DNA of 64,000 bases, taken from the NCBI GenBank assembly GCA_013368325.1, contig JAACJK010000224.1, positions 310,001 to 374,000 of the forward strand. The letters run 5' to 3'. The notes below the pieces were generated by a model that worked only from the letters and a program-made list of their open reading frames with translations, made no database searches and was not told where the DNA came from. The position numbers were made by a program, and so were the translations under genes. The DNA comes from Ephemerocybe angulata. Lineage: Eukaryota > Basidiomycota > Agaricomycetes > Agaricales > Psathyrellaceae. This document shows, one piece after another, positions 24,308 to 36,776 of the stretch; position 1 is the stretch's first letter, and each line of letters opens with the position of its first letter.

Positions 24308-26428
24308 TCACGAATTCGGTCGCGAAGGCGGCTCCATGTATCCTCCTATTCCGGTTTCAAGCCCCTCTCGCAACGCCTTGTCTTCCTCAAAGGTCCGTTT
24401 AACCTACGAACCAAAGTTGGTCAGCCTCGTATCTCTCGTCAGGAAGAAGAACTTCAACTTGACTTACGTCGGCAAAGAAAGCGTCGTCGGTGAGAACGCG
24501 GACTCCAGTGGTGGCGAGTGCCTTGGAAATGTCAAGGCAGGCGTTGTGCGCTTCGATTGTTGCGGCTGACTGTGTGAACGCGAGAGTATGGTTTCCCCCA
24601 TCGTGTACCGTCGGGATAGCTGTGGACTCATGTCATGAGTATGTTGACAGGCAAAATGAGGCGGTACAAGGGCCTACCGAAGCCAGGATGCAGGGAAGGC
24701 AGGGCTAAGTGATTCGAAGGTCAGATGGAACACAATCACAAGACAAAAGGACGAACCATATGTAACATTGCCCTGCCCGTATAGTCAGCCTTGGCGGACG
24801 ACGCAAACATCAAAGAGGGAACTCACAAAGTCAGTTGAAGCACTGCTGATACCCCAGGTATAATCGACGGCACCATACTTGCTACGAATCACGTTTGCCA
24901 CTTCTTCACCTACTCGATTAGATGCCCCCGGGAATCAGTCGCAATGCTGAATATTTGAAGGCAGTACGTACCGAGGGCCTTGTTCTGTCGCAAATCGAAG
25001 GTTGCACCTGTTTGTTTGATAACCACTTCGCAGCCAGTTGCAAGCGCTGCGGCTCTGTAAGTGTAGTGAATAGGATTGAATAAAGATATAACCAGGGAAG
25101 ATGCGTACTCGAAGCAGGGAAGAACCCGCTTCACTGTTTCTTTCATCTCTTTGACAGTCGGCGCGCGGACATAGCACCTGGCGAGAGATCAGGTTGGTGA
25201 GGTCAACCTCGAATGAAATAGGGTAGATTTACACAAATCTCGCAAAGTCAGGGATGACTAGGGATTGTCGATATCTTAGCTTAGTTGCATCGTTGAGTCT
25301 TGAAGAAACGCACTGTTCGGGGCCCAATCCTTCCCTTCGAAGATGCCATGAACACGGTGGGTTGGCTTGAGTTGCTGGCGCAGAGCAGATATATTGTTAT
25401 ATCCAAGAACAGCCGCGTCCAATGCGTTCTTTCCCTCCCATGGTGAGAGAGCAGCATGGGCGCTTAAGGCAGGTCCGTTTGTATCAGCAATGACGGCAGG
25501 TATAGGCGCTAGACTTACGTATGTCCGTGGTACTCCACAGTAATGCGCTCCAATGCAAGACAGCTGCTCAAGCTGACGGACCCCACAGGACCCGGGGCAG
25601 GATGGCACATCAGGCAGGCATCCATTCCTTCGTAAGCGCCCTTCTCGAGGAGGATAACCTTTCCGGATCCACCTTCTTCGGCTAAGATCGAAAGGATTCG
25701 GCACTGTCACGGAATTTTACCAGAAATACAATGCTGTGGTACCTACCTGGAGTTCCGAGTAGCACAACCTTGCCAGACAGGTTGTGCTTCTCGAGTGCAG
25801 CTCGAATGGCAATCGCAACAGCGACCCCTGAGATACCGATGAGGTTGTGGCCGCATGCGTGGCCAATTCCCTTCAGTGCATCCATCTGTAGGGGATATTT
25901 GACTCAGAATATTTGAATATCCGTGACTGGCATTGGGGCCGACCTCTGAGTTGACACCGATCGTCCTTCCTCCAGTACCCACTTCGAAGGTCGCCCTCCA
26001 TGCAGTGGGGAGTTGGAACTGCTTGTCCACGACGAATCCATGTTTGATCATGAACGCGGTGTACACATCGTGAGCATGGCTATAGGCATCATTCACAAGT
26101 AAGCCCCAGACGCAGGGTCTTTCAGAAGCAGGATGTACTTACTACTCCGCGAAACCGAGCTCCGGGTGGGCTACATGGTTGAGTCATTATCGCTCTTATC
26201 GTTTGAAGCGATGCAGACGAGGTACCCACCATGAATATCTAAGCTGAGCTCACGCAGCTCTGGATCGAGCTCTTTGATCTTTTCCTCGATCGTAGCGAGG
26301 ATGTCAGGGCGATAAAGCTCAATGGCATTTGGCTTTACCGGGGCTGGTTTCTGAGCATCATCTGGACGCCAGACGCGGCTGAGGTCAACAGCGGACTTGG
26401 TATCATCGTCGTGAGAGCAATGGCACAT
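24308..26428 (-). CDS. M20 family metallopeptidase, PM20D2-like dipeptidase, copy 1
   Basis: A zinc-dependent, probably cytosolic dipeptidase of about 440 residues in about nine exons. ATG at 26428 begins [20 protein letters not shown]; no signal peptide is seen. Motifs in order: [16 protein letters not shown] (across an intron), [20 protein letters not shown], then [17 protein letters not shown], which holds a metal-ligand region. [11 protein letters not shown] gives the catalytic and bridging glutamates and [15 protein letters not shown] follows. [20 protein letters not shown] and [20 protein letters not shown] form the lid segment diagnostic of PM20D2 relatives. SSASTDFGNV and [10 protein letters not shown] close the catalytic part. 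The last exon adds [16 protein letters not shown] and stops at 24308. Relatives cleave Xaa-Lys, Xaa-Arg or beta-alanyl dipeptides. The gene is tandem to a second copy downstream in the window. Confidence 0.88.
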
Positions 26429-26576
26429 CGTGGTGGATGTAAGGAAACAAGAGGCGAATTGGGGTCAATTCCGGAAATTGTAATCCGAATGCATTTTGAT
26501 TGGAAGGATGTCCTTATAACCTCAAGTCCGTCTCGGGATGGACCAAATGCAGAAATTTGACATAGTTCTCTAGTGT

Positions 26577-26588
26577 AGGGCGTCTAAT
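26577..26588. promoter_or_regulatory. 12-bp word shared by the two M20 promoters (copy 1)
   Basis: AGGGCGTCTAAT lies about 150 bp upstream of the ATG at 26428. The identical word occurs upstream of the second M20 gene at 29092. It may be a binding site or simply surviving duplicated promoter sequence. Confidence 0.4.
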
Positions 26589-26910
26589 GACAATACGATG
26601 TCATTGGGATGTCAGAAGGGTGTTATCATCTCAGATTGGCAAGGAATCTCGGAATCATCGGGCTTGCCACGGAAAGGTGGGGTTTGTTGGTATTCCGAGT
26701 CACAGTTGCAACTTCTGGCCACTTGCCATTGACCTCCTCATGTATGTACATATCGGTTGAATCCATACTGGTGTTTCTTCATTTATGGCCATTCGATTCG
26801 TCGGAAGGAACGAAGAGAACAGGAAGATATGAAAATTCTGATAGATGCTGTACTGAGTACACGACGCGCTTTAGAGTAATTCAATGAACGTGAGGCCGAC
26901 TTGAGCCTTG

Positions 26911-28979
26911 CTAGAGCCCTCGCAGGGACTTGTCTTCCTCGAAAGTTCGCTTGACCTACAAGTCACAGGACATTATTAGTACCCTTTGGTCACAAAAGAC
27001 AATGGGAAAGCTTTACTTACCTCAGCGAAGAAAGCATCGTCAATTAGAACCCGAACTCCGGTAGCAGCAAGAGCCTTGGAGACGTCCAGGCAGGCATTAT
27101 GAGCTTCGATCGTGGTAGCTGCTTGAGCAAATGCGATGGTATGATTCCCTCCATCGACCACAGTCGGGATGGCTGCAGTGTATGGCAATGTGTTATGAGA
27201 TGGATAGCACTAAGGATAAATTGATGGGTGAGCGCTCACCAAAGCCGGGGTGAAGGGAAGGAAGGGCTGAAGAGTAAGATCTTGAGGCTACGTCTCCCGA
27301 AAGTGACATAGAGGACCACTAACCATAAGTGACATTTCCCTAATCAACAGTCAGCGTGGCTCCAGAGTATTAGATCAGGCAATAAGCTCACGAAATCCGT
27401 AGAGGCACTGCTAATACCCCAGGTATAGTCGATGGCACCATACTTGTTCAAAACTATATTGGCGACTTCATCGCCTGGTTATCGGTCAGACAATATTTAC
27501 GCAATCCGAGGGCCAATCGAAACAAAGCACCTACCCAACGCTTTGTTTTGCCGGATGTCGAAGAGAGAGTTTGATCTGTCTATCTTGACCTCACAGCCCG
27601 TGGCCAAAGCTGCAGCTCTGATATAGATGAATGGTCATAAACCAATTCAGATAATCTTGAGAAACTCACTCGAAGCAAGGAAGCACTCGCTTGGCTGTAT
27701 CCAGCATTTCCTTCACGTTCGGTGCACGGACGTAAGATCTAGGATCGCGAGGTTCAAAATACGAAAGGGCACTGAATAATTGAAGAATAGCTCACACAAA
27801 TCTTGCGAAGTCGGGAATGACTATTAAAGATGATTGGTCAATTGAGGGTGAATGATATTTGGTAGGTAGAGTACATACTGTTTGGCGCCCAATCCCTTCC
27901 TTCGAATATACCGTGCACACGATGAGTTGGCTTGAGCTGCTGACGGAGAGCTGAGATGTTGTTGTATCCTAGAACGGCCGCATCCAGGGCGTTTTTACCC
28001 TCCCAAGGGGAAAGCGCCGCATGGGCGCTTAAATGGACGATCAGTCACTTCCATTAGCCCTTGGAATGTACGTAATACTTACGTATGCCCCGTGTATTCT
28101 GCAGTGAGTCTATCCAAAGCAAGGCAGCTACTAAGACTTACGGAACCAACAGGTCCTGGTGCCGGGTGACACATGAGGCAAGCATCCATGCCCTCATAAG
28201 CGCCCTTCTCGAGTAAAGCAACTTTTCCCGCACCGCCTTCCTCGGCTATTCGTAGGAGTAAGCTGCTGGCCTTGCTGAGCGCGGGCTTTACTTGAGCGCT
28301 TACCTGGTGTGCCAAGGAGAACGATCTTTCCGGACAGGTTATGCTTTTCCAATGCTGCCCTGATGGCGATAGCAATGGCGACGCCTGCTATGCCGATGAG
28401 ATTGTGTCCACATGCATGTCCGATTCCCTTCAATGCATCCATCTGGGTGGAAGTCAGACTCTGGGAGCTAGATGATACATGGATCACTGCTTCTAACCTC
28501 TGAGTTGACACCGATTGTCCGCCCTCCACTGCCTACTTCGAACGTTGCCCTCCATGCTGTTTCAAGCTTGAATTGCTTATCCACGGCGAAGCCGTGCTTG
28601 GTCATGAACGCCGTGTATGCATCATGAGCATAGCTATGAGAGGTTGGCGCACAGCTTCAGCTCCTCATAGAACTGAAGATTCAAAATGTACCAACTATTC
28701 TTCATAGCCAAGCTCCGGATGGGCTGCACAGATCAGGATTGTGGTGAGCCAGCAGCTCCAGTCTATCGATGATAGATCCATACCGTGGATATCTAAGCTA
28801 AGCTCTCGCAGCTCCGAATCGAGCTCTGCAATCTTCTGCTCGATCGTCTCCAGAATGTCAGGCCGATACAGCTCAGTACCACCGGGATTCACAGGCGCTG
28901 GTTTCTGTTCGTCATCGGGCCTCCATACGCGAGTAAGGTCAACGGCAGATTGTGGATCGTTGTGAGAGCAATGGCACAT
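26911..28979 (-). CDS. M20 family metallopeptidase, PM20D2-like dipeptidase, copy 2
   Basis: Tandem paralog of the gene at 24308, in the same orientation. ATG at 28979 begins MCHCSHNDPQSAVDLTRVW. It keeps the same motif series: [113 protein letters not shown] and PTVVDGGNHT. The C-terminus is shorter and ends [14 protein letters not shown] at 26911. No active-site motif is lost, so both copies look functional. The intron positions match copy 1, which points to duplication of the whole gene. With the DAL5-type permeases it plausibly hydrolyses imported dipeptides; this link is inference. Confidence 0.88.
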
Positions 28980-29091
28980 TGGGATGACAGTTAGAGCACA
29001 AGAGGCAACTTTGCCTTCATCCCGGACGCTGTTGTCGTGTTGGAGTAGACCAGTGGGGTCATCTGATCATGGTACGATTCTGAGAGTTGAC

Positions 29092-29103
29092 AGGGCGTCT
29101 AAT
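29092..29103. promoter_or_regulatory. 12-bp word shared by the two M20 promoters (copy 2)
   Basis: AGGGCGTCTAAT lies about 113 bp upstream of the ATG at 28979 and is identical to the word at 26577-26588. Confidence 0.4.
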
Positions 29104-29121
29104 TACGTCTAGATGCAGCTC

Positions 29122-29147
29122 TTATCAGATAAGATCTCATCCTTATC
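29122..29147. promoter_or_regulatory. GATA-type site cluster between M20 copy 2 and the next gene
   Basis: TTATC (29122), GATAAG (29128) and TTATCC (29143) form an inverted pair plus a third site. Fungal AreA/Gln3-type nitrogen regulators bind HGATAR, so nitrogen control of the M20 gene is possible. The region is shared with the divergent gene at 29219. Confidence 0.4.
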
Positions 29148-29218
29148 CACATGTAAAGGTCAACCCCAGTTGCCTGCCAGTGGTTTGAGGTTATTGCTAC
29201 ATCACTGAAGTCACCACC

Positions 29219-29790
29219 ATGCAGTCTACGTCTAACCATGGAAATCAAGAACAAATACTGCCACAGGAGGAAGAAATACAACAAGGTACCAAGGCGGGAT
29301 CAAGCGTAATATTGACGACAGAAAACTTGTCGTGTAAGGCTTCTCCGGCTGGCTATGTTGTTCAACCTGATTTGAAGCGCAGCTGATGCATATCCTTTTA
29401 CTCTACCCAACAGCTGACAAGGGAGAGGAGATGGGTGGTGGAGCTGCAGAGCCTCCAGCAACAGCGGATGATGAAGCGGACAGTTCCGATGATTCCATGG
29501 CTTCTACCGACACGATATCCGACGCAGGTTCCACACAAGACAACGACAATCTCGAAGGGGAGAGAAGGTGGAGAATGCGGAAACTTCTCAAGTACTCTCG
29601 ATGGAACTCTTCCTCGACCGAGGACGGCAACCACGCCGCTTCCTTGCAGAAACGGATAGCAAAGCAAGAGCGTAAGCTCCAGGAGTTGGAAACGAGGTCC
29701 GCCGTCGTGGGTTCTGAGGTTAATGGTGCTCAGGATGCGAAATCCGCATTGTATGAAACTACGGTAGCCTCGTATTTTGCTAGCGAGTAG
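29219..29790 (+). CDS. Small acidic coiled-coil protein, hypothetical
   Basis: Proposed two-exon gene. ATG at 29219 gives MQSTSNHGNQEQILPQEEEI, with a donor at 29286. The acceptor at 29413 joins in frame to ADKGEEMGGGAAEPPATADD. The second exon is Ser/Asp-rich, then basic (RRWRMRKLLKYSRWN) and ends in a helix of about 30 residues with coiled-coil spacing (LQKRIAKQERKLQELETR). About 147 residues in total. The 128-nt intron is longer than usual here, so the 5' part is uncertain. I recognise no family. Confidence 0.45.
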
Positions 29791-29959
29791 CTACCATCCA
29801 GACTGTACCCGCAATGAACCCCATTTAAACCGTGGTACATAGTAGCCCCTATCCGAGATCCGAGGGCATCGCGTCCGACGCGTACATGTCAGAACGCGTC
29901 ACGGTGTCTCTTGCCATCGATCACCCACCACAGATTCCAAATTCTCCGCCTACTGACCC

Positions 29960-32945
29960 ATGGCGTGCGAAGAACAACTTAGAGCGTTCATAACTCGACA
30001 AAGGGAACTCTTGGCCAAAGAACGAAATGCGGAGATCGAACGAACCTCGCTGCTACTTTCGAATTGTGGTCCAAAGCTCCTTGAGCAGAAGGGACTCGCT
30101 CTCAACGGTGTAGGAGTTGCCGGTGTGAACATTGGACTCGGAGGGAAGACGTGCGTCGTTCAGGTTACAACTCGATAATACCTTTGACTGATTATGTTCA
30201 AAGGGCAGACTGGTAGAGCTTGAGCGACCAGCAGCATATCACACAAGCCCCATATTTCCTCCACACACGTTCAGGTGAGAAGCTAGGTTGGGAACTCCGA
30301 GTCCTGATACTGAAGTATGCCAGGAATGGAGATTTGGCAAGGATTGAACCCAACGTAACATCTACGGCCAAGAAACCTAAGAAAGTAACGACAAGTGCTG
30401 ATGCCAAAGCCCAGCAGCAAGTCGAGGGCGTTGTGTACAGGGTGTCAGACACCAAGATCGTCATCGCCGTAGACCCTGCAGAGGGCTCAGATGACCTCGA
30501 TCTCCCTGAGCGATGCCGTGTCGTCAAGTTGGCGAATAGTGTTACATACGATCGGTAAGGAAGGTGGACAGAACACTCAGCAAAGGTCCTAACGTCATCA
30601 CAGGATGGACAAAGCCATAGACAGGCTGGAAAAAACAGTCCTACCAACCGGTGACGGCAAATGGGAACTTACACCACTCACACAAGTGCTAATGGGTATG
30701 AAACCTATGGCTGAGAAGGCCCCGGTGCAGAACATCGCCTACATTGACCCCAACTTGAACGACAGTCAAAAGGAAGCTGTGAGGTTCTGCCTCGAGTCCC
30801 CGGAAGTAGCTTGCATTCACGGACCTCCAGGTATGCTCGTAGCAATCGTGTCTTGCTAGGCATTCACTTACCATGCTTCGTTCAAGGCACTGGAAAGACC
30901 CACACTCTCATTGAGATTATTCGTCAGTTAACATCTCAATCCGATGCGAACCCGAGGCCTCTCCGTCTCCTCGTGTGTGGGGCGTCTAACTTGGCGGTTG
31001 ATAATATCCTCGAAAGGCTTCTCGCTCTCCCCGTCCAAGACAAAAGCGAGCGATTGAAAGTTACTCGTATCGGGCATCCTGCCAGAGTCATGGCTAGCGA
31101 AGGGATCTTAGACGCGACGCTAGAAGTCAAGTCCACTAGGACGGACCAGGTATGCATAGCGTGCTGTCTGATTATGCTGGCTTGCGTCGATGTCATAACG
31201 CCTATTTTTGCCAGGCAGCACTCGTTAAAGATGTAAAGCAAGAGATCGAGTCTGCTCTTGAGACACTCTCGGGCAAGGGTAAAGGCTCGAAAGGAAAGCC
31301 TCCCAGAGGGCTCGAGCGGAAGAAGATGTGGGAGGAAGTCAAAGCTCTGCGGAAAGAGTGGGTTCCCTGCTATTATTGAAGGAGCCCCTTGACAATATGC
31401 TGTACTCCACAGGTTTAGAAAGCGCGAAGGAGGGATCGTCAACTCTGTATTGAGCGAGTCTCAGGTACGTCTAACTCTGTCATATCCAATTTGATTCGAT
31501 GCTAACAGACTTCTGGCTCGACAGGTCGTACTAGCGACATGTCACTCGGCTGGAGGACGCCAGCTCCGGAACCAAGACTTCGACGTCGTGATTATCGACG
31601 AAGCTACACAAGCCATCGAAGCGGTTCGTAGCTCACTCCAAACTTTGAGGTCTTTATATCGATTGCACGGTTAGGTTTGTTGGGTACCTATCTTCAAAGC
31701 GAAGAAGTTGATTCTTGCTGGCGACCCTCTGCAACTTCCGCCTACCATCCTATCACTGGACAAAGACCGGAAAAAGAAGGAGAAAGTAGCTGTAAAAGGA
31801 ACCAAAGCCACGACATCTACAAAGAAGTCTGCCAATCCGAAGGAAGCAAAACCAAAGGCCAGTAAATCACTTCCAGAAGTCAAGGAAGCCCCGGCATCTC
31901 CTGACGAGGACGACGGCGGAGACAGCACCGACAGCGACGGAGAGCAGGAAGAAACACCCCCAGCCAAAGCCCCAGCAGCGAACCGGGTCCTTGAGCTGCG
32001 CCCTCCGCATACCTTAGAGACGACCCTCTTCGACAGACTGGAAAAAATGTACGGTCCCGGCATCAAGCGTATGCTCCAGGTCCAATATCGCATGCATAAC
32101 CAAATCTGCACCTTCCCATCCAAAACGCTGTACTATTCCAAGCTGAAATCACATTCTTCCGTGGCGTCCCATCTGCTGCGCGACCTTTCGAACGCAGAGG
32201 CAGATGAGGATGAGGATGAAGTCCTGCAACACCCTGTTGTGTTCTTCGATACGTCTGGATGTGAGTACTTTGAGAAGCTGGACGGGGACGCGGAGGAAGG
32301 GAGCAGGTGTAATGAGAACGAAGGGTCAATTGTTAAGAATTGGGTTGAGAAGCTCGTTCGTACCATCTCCTTCGTTCACCGGAAGCTTGTATGACTGACG
32401 TCCGACTCATTTGCTGACTAGATCGCAGCAGGCATCCTCCCGAGTCAGATCGCAATCATCACACCATACCAAGCACAAGTCACCCTGCTCACATCCCTTC
32501 TCCGCCCGGTATACGGCCCGTCTCTTGAAATTGGGACTGTAGACGGTATGCAGGGACGGGAGAAGGAGGCGATCGTGATTAGTATGGTTCGCAGTAACGA
32601 CACGGTAGGCCTTCAACGCCGGACTCTAGATCCAGTCGGACTAACAAATCGCTGCAGAGAGAGGTAGGGTTCCTGAAGGAGAAGAGGAGGATGAATGGTG
32701 AGCAGCCACCTCCCCCTTTCTACACCGAGCTGATTAGCATCCGTTCTAGTGGCCATGACTCGAGCAAGGCGACACCTCGTATGTTCTTTTCAATACGCAC
32801 CGGTCAATGGCTTGATAAGTTCTGACTTCCTCCACAGTGTGTAATCGGGGATGCGTCTACCGTCGTTCATGGAGGAAGCTATCTCAAGAAATGGTTGGCC
32901 TGGCTAGAAGCAAACGCTGATGTCAGATACGCGGGGCTAGACTAA
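29960..32945 (+). CDS. SF1 (Upf1-like) helicase, Hcs1/IGHMBP2 family
   Basis: An ATP-dependent 5'-3' nucleic-acid helicase. The yeast counterpart is DNA polymerase alpha-associated helicase A and the animal one is SMUBP-2. ATG at 29960 gives [19 protein letters not shown]. The N-terminal beta-barrel part includes [19 protein letters not shown]. Helicase motifs: Walker A split by an intron (ACIHGPPG / [14 protein letters not shown]), Ia ([17 protein letters not shown]), II ([13 protein letters not shown]), III ([15 protein letters not shown]), IV ([10 protein letters not shown]), V ([20 protein letters not shown]) and VI ([16 protein letters not shown]). All key residues are present. About ten introns; roughly 750-800 residues. 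Between motifs III and IV is a Lys- then Asp/Glu/Ser-rich spacer of about 80 residues. It ends at 32945. Confidence 0.92.
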
Positions 32946-33322
32946 GTAAGGAATTAACATCGTGTATGCGGGGAAGGTATCTATAAAATACAGGGAACTC
33001 GGTGGAGTTTACTTGTGTGGGTACGAATTAAAAAAGGTGGTGGGTTGGGAAGAAGAGAAAACATGGAACATATAAGGATACTTTGAATTGGCGCTTGAAT
33101 TGCGATCGTGAGGCCTTGAGGAATGTCATATAAATCGTGGGCTGCCGCCCATTTTCGTCAGGTCATAAATAAAGTCCAAGGATAAGGAGATGAATGCTCG
33201 GGCTGGGCATGAAAAACGCGTGCATGTAGGGAGGAAATATCAGAAAGTACAGAGGGGGGAAATGGACGTGAAGTAAGTGTCCAAAGGATAACCAACAGGC
33301 GAAATGGCATGGGGATGCAAGA
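32946..33322. other. Convergent 3' intergenic region
   Basis: 377 bp separate the ends of the helicase gene (+) and the ATPase gene (-). Nothing else was recognised. Confidence 0.5.
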
Positions 33323-36173
33323 TCAATACTCATCGACATCCGACAGTGACGCATATTCCGACACACTCCTATCATCCTCATACTCCTTGATAACCTCCCT
33401 CATCGCATATCGCATGATAGGCGACACAGGGAACAACTTCGGCCCGATAACCTCCTCTTCCTCCTCCACATCCATCTCATCCATCATCTCCTCATCGTAC
33501 CCCCCAGGCCCATAATGCCTAATCGGCCCCGAGAACGGAGGAGGCGGATGCTCCGGCATCTCATCCTGGTGGTGGTACGGCTGCTGCTGCTGGAACGACC
33601 GCTGCTGTTCCACAATCTCGTCCTCTGATATCGGCACCATCGGAGAACCCTCATCTTCCTCCGAGAACACAGGAGGGGGCGGGTGCAGCGGCATAGTTAA
33701 GGCGTGTGGAAGCGGCGGGGGGTTGGTCCCAAGATGCTGATGCGAGCCGTTCGAAAAGTCCACCGCCGTCGTCGACCCACTCATGATGCCCGTCCCCGTC
33801 CCGCTGATCGAATGCCCAACAGAAGTCTGGGGCAGCTGCTGGATCGACGGGGTCTGCATGGGCCTGAGCATCGACGTGCTGCCGGTGCCGTCCATAAGCT
33901 GGTGAGGCTGCTGGTACTGCGCCTGAACATTGCTCGTGTTCAAGACATTGTTCGTGCTGCCATGCTGGAGGTTCACAGCAACGCTCGCAGGCCTCCGACT
34001 AGCGTCGACAGCTCCGGGGATCCCGTCCGTCCACTTCACATCGACAACCTTGCCCCTGATCATCCCATCCACCGCCCTCGCGCCTAGTTCCCTACACAGA
34101 TGGAAATACGGCAGGTAGTGGATCCCGCCGCTCGTAAAGCGCGACATCACTTTCAGCAGTTGCATCGGCGTGAACTCGGGCTGCGAGCCGACGCCATCGT
34201 ACGGAGTGAACGACGCGATGAGCGGGCTCACGGTGCCCGCGCCGCCGGACATGTAGCTGCCGCCGAGGTTCTGCTGCGTCCCGTTGCCGCCCGCCTGGTA
34301 CATTCGGAAGCCTGCGGCGCCGAGGCTTGGGTGGAGGAAGGTTTCGGGGCTCGCGCGGTTTGCTTCTGTGGAGGCGTTGGCGTTGTGCAGGCTTCCTGAG
34401 GGATTGCCGGCTCCGTTGGAGGGCCCGTCGAAGCCTCCGCCTGGGGCTTGAGAGGAATGGATGATGTGCAAATTCAACATCGCGTGCGCTTGAAGGAAAT
34501 GGGAGCACTGTTTGACTGTTGAAGAGTTAGAACAGGTTTGAAGCATAGAGTGAAGAGACATACTGCCAAGTGCACCGCCGGAGTTGACTGGAAGTAGATT
34601 AGACAAAGGGCTTGAAGAAGAGAGCTGGAAGACGCACCATAATCAGTTATGAAGTCATACCAGTGAGCCACCTTTCCACCAAATGCGTCGTACAAAGTTT
34701 CAAAGTCCAATCTCCTGACATTCGGGGGGAGAGCGTTCAGCCGAGGCTGGACACGTTCGCGGAAATAGGCGCGCATTTCTGGCTTGGTCAGATCACCGAT
34801 GGATATCAACTTGCAGTACCACAGGACGCCGACTCGGGAAAGCCATCCCTGGTAGAAGGGGTCGGACGTCGCGTGGACGACGTGACAGAGCCGATCTTGC
34901 TTAGTGAGAACGAGCGTCGAATCCAAGAGCGTTTGCATGGTTTGAGCAGAGGGAATGAGGTTGGGCCTGCAACAACGTTAACATGGAGCAATAAAATAGG
35001 TATGGGCAACTCACAACTTGTGGGCTTCATCGAAGAACAAGACAGGAACGCGTTTAGCTCGTTTCTGTCGTCGCTCCTCGTCCGCTTCAGATGGCCTCTC
35101 GGGCTCGGGTTCGGGCGATACTACCCTATCCTTTCTACGAGACAAGAACCACCGTTTGTTGACCGATCCCGTCTGGGACCCACTTCCGTTGACCATCGTA
35201 TCCTCTGATGCCTGCCTCCTCTTCTTTCCCTTCGGATTTCCGGCCTTCGGTGTGAACTCTCGATACCGCAGCAGCGAACTCTGGAACAACTCCATCAGGC
35301 GAGCGATATCGCTGGGTCGGACCTCCCCTTTGCTTCCTTCACCATCACCACCGCTGACCCTGCGCTGGATAGCAATCCTATCATGCTTGAATCCCAGTGC
35401 CTCGGCCTCAAATGCGTTCCATCCTTCATCCGAGACCTCCGAATCGCTGAGATGGACTGGGTCCGAGGAACCCTCCTCATACCAGCCCCCGTTCTTGGCG
35501 AGCTCCTCAAAGTAGCCCTCCATCTGAATGCTGAGGCTCATATAGAGGCTTTCCAAATCCGCGAACCCCGCGATGCGAAGATCGAAGTGCAGCACGTGGT
35601 AGCGAGGATGCGAGAGGATCTCGCGGAGGAGTGCAGTCTAGAATGCGCGTGAGCAACGCGTGCTAGGAGGTGGCGGGCAACATGCTCACCTTGCCGACAC
35701 TGGGGGCGCCGAAGAGGACGGTGAAGGACGGCTCGCCCTCGAGAGCACGCTGAATGGCCTGCATTTCATGTCGCCGGGGGAAGAAGCTTGGCAGGCGCGA
35801 GAAGGTGTGTGTGGGGCGGATTTGCGAGCGTTCGCGCGTCTCTTGGATCTCCTGACGAGCCTCGTCCAACATACGTTTAGACTCAGTTAATGACCGGACA
35901 GTGCTGGCCGGCTAGGGTGCACGGTGAGCTTGACTCGGCGCAGATAATGAGGAGACTACCTACATTGCTCAGGACGCCCACGATCTCGCTCATTCCGAAA
36001 AAGTTCCGTCTGCGAGGTGAAGATTGGATGTAGGACTGGCGTTTGCGGGGGATGTTCGTGCGGAAGAGCCAGTGTACGGGCTCGGGGACCTGCACGCGGG
36101 GCTGGGGAGGCTTGCGAAGCTTGTTGTTCGTCGAGGACGCGGTGCTCCTCGTACTTCTTGCGCGGGTGCTCAT
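33323..36173 (-). CDS. P-loop ATPase protein (archaeal-type/AAA_16-like) with long disordered C-terminus
   Basis: ATG at 36173 gives a basic, Ser/Thr-rich N-terminus, then NFFGMSEIVGVLSN. The ATPase domain begins FSRLPSFFPRRHEMQAIQRA. The Walker A is SFTVLFGAPSVGK, with the loop completed across an intron, followed by VLHFDLRIAGFADLESLYMS. Walker B is RVPVLFFDEAHKL. Then come LVLTKQDRLCHVVHATSDPF and FETLYDAFGGKVAHWYDFI, which resemble the STAND-like archaeal ATPase fold. A helical segment (HFLQAHAMLNLHIIHSSQAP) precedes about 380 residues that are Gly/Pro/Gln-rich with two more structured patches (FTPMQLLKVMSRFTSGGIHY; YMREVIKEYEDD-like end). An insert rich in Lys and Asp/Glu separates Walker A from Walker B. 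I recognise the fold but not a defined function. Confidence 0.72.
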
Positions 36174-36776
36174 GGTAGGATAATGTGGGGGTTTGTTGTG
36201 GGCTGCCTGGTCGAGGACCCGAGATATTAAGGCCTGAACATGCGCCGTCGGACGGGTTGCGATTGATGGAGAGCATGGTATAATGTTCGCCATGCTGGGA
36301 CGACGCTGTGCTCAAGCAGGCTGAAGGCATGAGGCTGCAACATTCCAGGCAGTACGTCATGCGCCCAAAGCCCGATTACTGGTCAATCAACTTCCTCGTG
36401 GGGGCGAAACGGAGATATGTTTTGCTTGTTTCTGGTTAGTACAACACTTCCTTCACTGCTTTGCGGGTCAAACAGACGCGGTCAGCTCGTGGAGAACACA
36501 TGGTAGGAGTGGGTTGACGCTCATATCAGAGCTAGTGAGATTAATGGACAGCGATGACCCCTGTTTCTTGACACTATCGTCCCATCTATTGACCTATTGA
36601 AGTATCAGATACCGTATAACCGCCCTCCAAGTGTACTCACTGTGAGGCGTCGGGAACAGGGTCCGAACGATGGCAAACGATGGCCCCATGATTTAACGAT
36701 TGGTTCCCACGGGTGATGGTTTTGCAAGGTCGGAGAAGTCCGACGAATCCACTTTTTTTTCTAGCTGGCCATAAAG
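36174..36776. other. Divergent promoter region, ATPase gene and SHMT
   Basis: 603 bp between two start codons. A T-run (TTTTTTTT) sits about 20 bp before the SHMT start. No other element was recognised. Confidence 0.5.
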
